A stretch of 5,775 nucleotides of DNA from contig CAVCPW010000139.1 in assembly GCA_963604075.1 (NCBI GenBank), forward strand, positions 1 to 5,775. The letters run 5' to 3'. The position numbers were made by a program, and so were the translations under genes. The stretch comes from Anthropogastromicrobium sp963604075. Its GTDB lineage: Bacteria; Bacillota; Clostridia; Lachnospirales; Lachnospiraceae. Every line of letters starts with the position of its first letter. Within the stretch, counting starts at the first letter, position 1. This document shows, one piece after another, positions 5,130 to 5,775 of the stretch. The notes beneath the pieces were generated by a model. The model saw nothing but the letters and a program-made list of their open reading frames with translations. It searched no databases and had not been told where the DNA came from.

Positions 5130-5775
5130 CTACTTATGATTCTTTAACTCATTCAAGAATTTCTCTGCGTCTTCGCTTTTTGCCAGCTCACCGTACTGAT
5201 TATCATAGAGGATGCATTCGATTCGCATCTTGCCACCGGCACGTCGATTTGTATAATAAAGAATCCGCTCCATCAGATATTCCATAACAGGCTTTGTCTT
5301 ATTTTCTTCTTCCAGATAAGCAATGGCCTCCGTCGTTGTCGTACTGTCCAGGATTTTCATCAAATTGGCGTGACTGACACCGGCACGAAGCCCAGCTGAT
5401 GCTAACAGCTCGACTCTACAGTCTGCCTCTCTGGAATGTGTATTCATGATACCGCCTGAAACCTTGACTAGCTTTCCGATGTGTCCTGTAAGAAGCATTT
5501 TTTCAAACCCACATTCCACAGCCATGTCTATCGTCTCTCCGATAAAATTGCTACACTTGACGCTGGTATCAAGATCGTAGCCGTAAGTTTCCTTCATAAA
5601 ATCGAGTCCATAATTGCCCGGTGAGATCGCCGCGATTGGGCTGTTCTGTGCGCGCTGCATGTTTAATTCAAGACGAATGGTGTCAAGGAGCGCCTGACTA
5701 CTCATCGGCTCTACCACGCCACTCGTGCCGAGTACTGAAATTCCTCCGACAATGCCAAGCCTTGGGTTAAATGTC
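5130..5775 (-). CDS. cbiD: Cobalt-precorrin-5B C1-methyltransferase (CbiD), C-terminal 214 residues; 5' end outside the window
   Basis: The frame is open from the right edge to a TAG at 5130-5132. It begins mid-protein with TFNPRLGIVGGISVLGTSG, followed by VVEPMSSQALLDTIRLEL, the conserved glycine-rich core of CbiD. Further on are SPGNYGLDF and the HIGKLVKVSGGIMNTHSREA block, also characteristic. CbiD transfers the SAM methyl to C1 of cobalt-precorrin-5B in the anaerobic pathway and is not related to the CbiF/CbiH methylases. CbiD proteins are usually about 360-390 residues, so around 150-175 N-terminal residues lie outside. A GTG at 5717 could be mistaken for a start, but it falls within the conserved core and homology clearly continues upstream. 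It is the first gene of the visible cluster, 62 bp before cbiF. Confidence 0.96.
   Translation of the reverse strand, partial: TFNPRLGIVGGISVLGTSGVVEPMSSQALLDTIRLELNMQRAQNSPIAAISPGNYGLDFMKETYGYDLDTSVKCSNFIGETIDMAVECGFEKMLLTGHIGKLVKVSGGIMNTHSREADCRVELLASAGLRAGVSHANLMKILDSTTTTEAIAYLEEENKTKPVMEYLMERILYYTNRRAGGKMRIECILYDNQYGELAKSEDAEKFLNELKNHK

Noticed and set aside
5715..5717. GTG as the start of a 195-residue CbiD
   Set aside because: The conserved CbiD core (TFNPRLGIVGGISVLGTSG) continues upstream in the same frame to the window edge, so this is an internal Val codon.

Overview
The window is one stretch of an anaerobic (cobalt-early) cobalamin biosynthesis operon. All five genes lie on the minus strand, so transcription runs from right to left. 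The separate CbiD and CbiG proteins mark the oxygen-independent route. Moderate-to-low GC, purine-rich ribosome binding sites, TTG and GTG starts, and the sequence style of the CbiF and CbiE/T proteins suggest an anaerobic Firmicute, probably a gut-type clostridium such as a Lachnospiraceae member. That assignment is an inference from protein style, not from a marker gene.

Layout in transcription order: the C-terminal 214 codons of cbiD (5775 to 5130, 5' end outside the window); a 62-bp gap holding a small hairpin; cbiF/cobM (5067-4180) with a hydrophilic C-terminal tail; cbiG (4199-3045), overlapping cbiF by 20 bp; an 87-bp gap with weak inverted repeats; cbiH/cobJ (2957-2202) with a TTG start; a 102-bp gap filled by a purine-rich 16-bp tandem repeat; and a large fused gene (GTG start at 2099, running off the left edge after 699 codons). 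The fused gene joins the CbiJ/CobK reductase, the CbiE C5-methyltransferase and the CbiT C15-methyltransferase/decarboxylase.

Together the products cover an unbroken run of corrin-ring steps: C17 methylation with ring contraction (CbiH), C11 methylation (CbiF), lactone opening with loss of the C20 fragment (CbiG), C1 methylation (CbiD), reduction (CbiJ), C15 methylation with decarboxylation (CbiT) and C5 methylation (CbiE). The earlier CbiL and CbiK/X steps, the later CbiC and CbiA steps, and any cobalamin riboswitch at the operon head are not in the window.

The most unusual feature is a set of four unrelated short tandem repeats scattered through this otherwise conventional operon. Three lie inside genes, have periods divisible by three (36, 30 and 12 bp), and encode hydrophilic Ser/Asn/Asp-rich loops or linkers. 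The fourth has a 16-bp period and lies between genes. I see no mobile element, RNA gene, CRISPR array or independent plus-strand gene. No stretch longer than about 100 bp lacks a gene.
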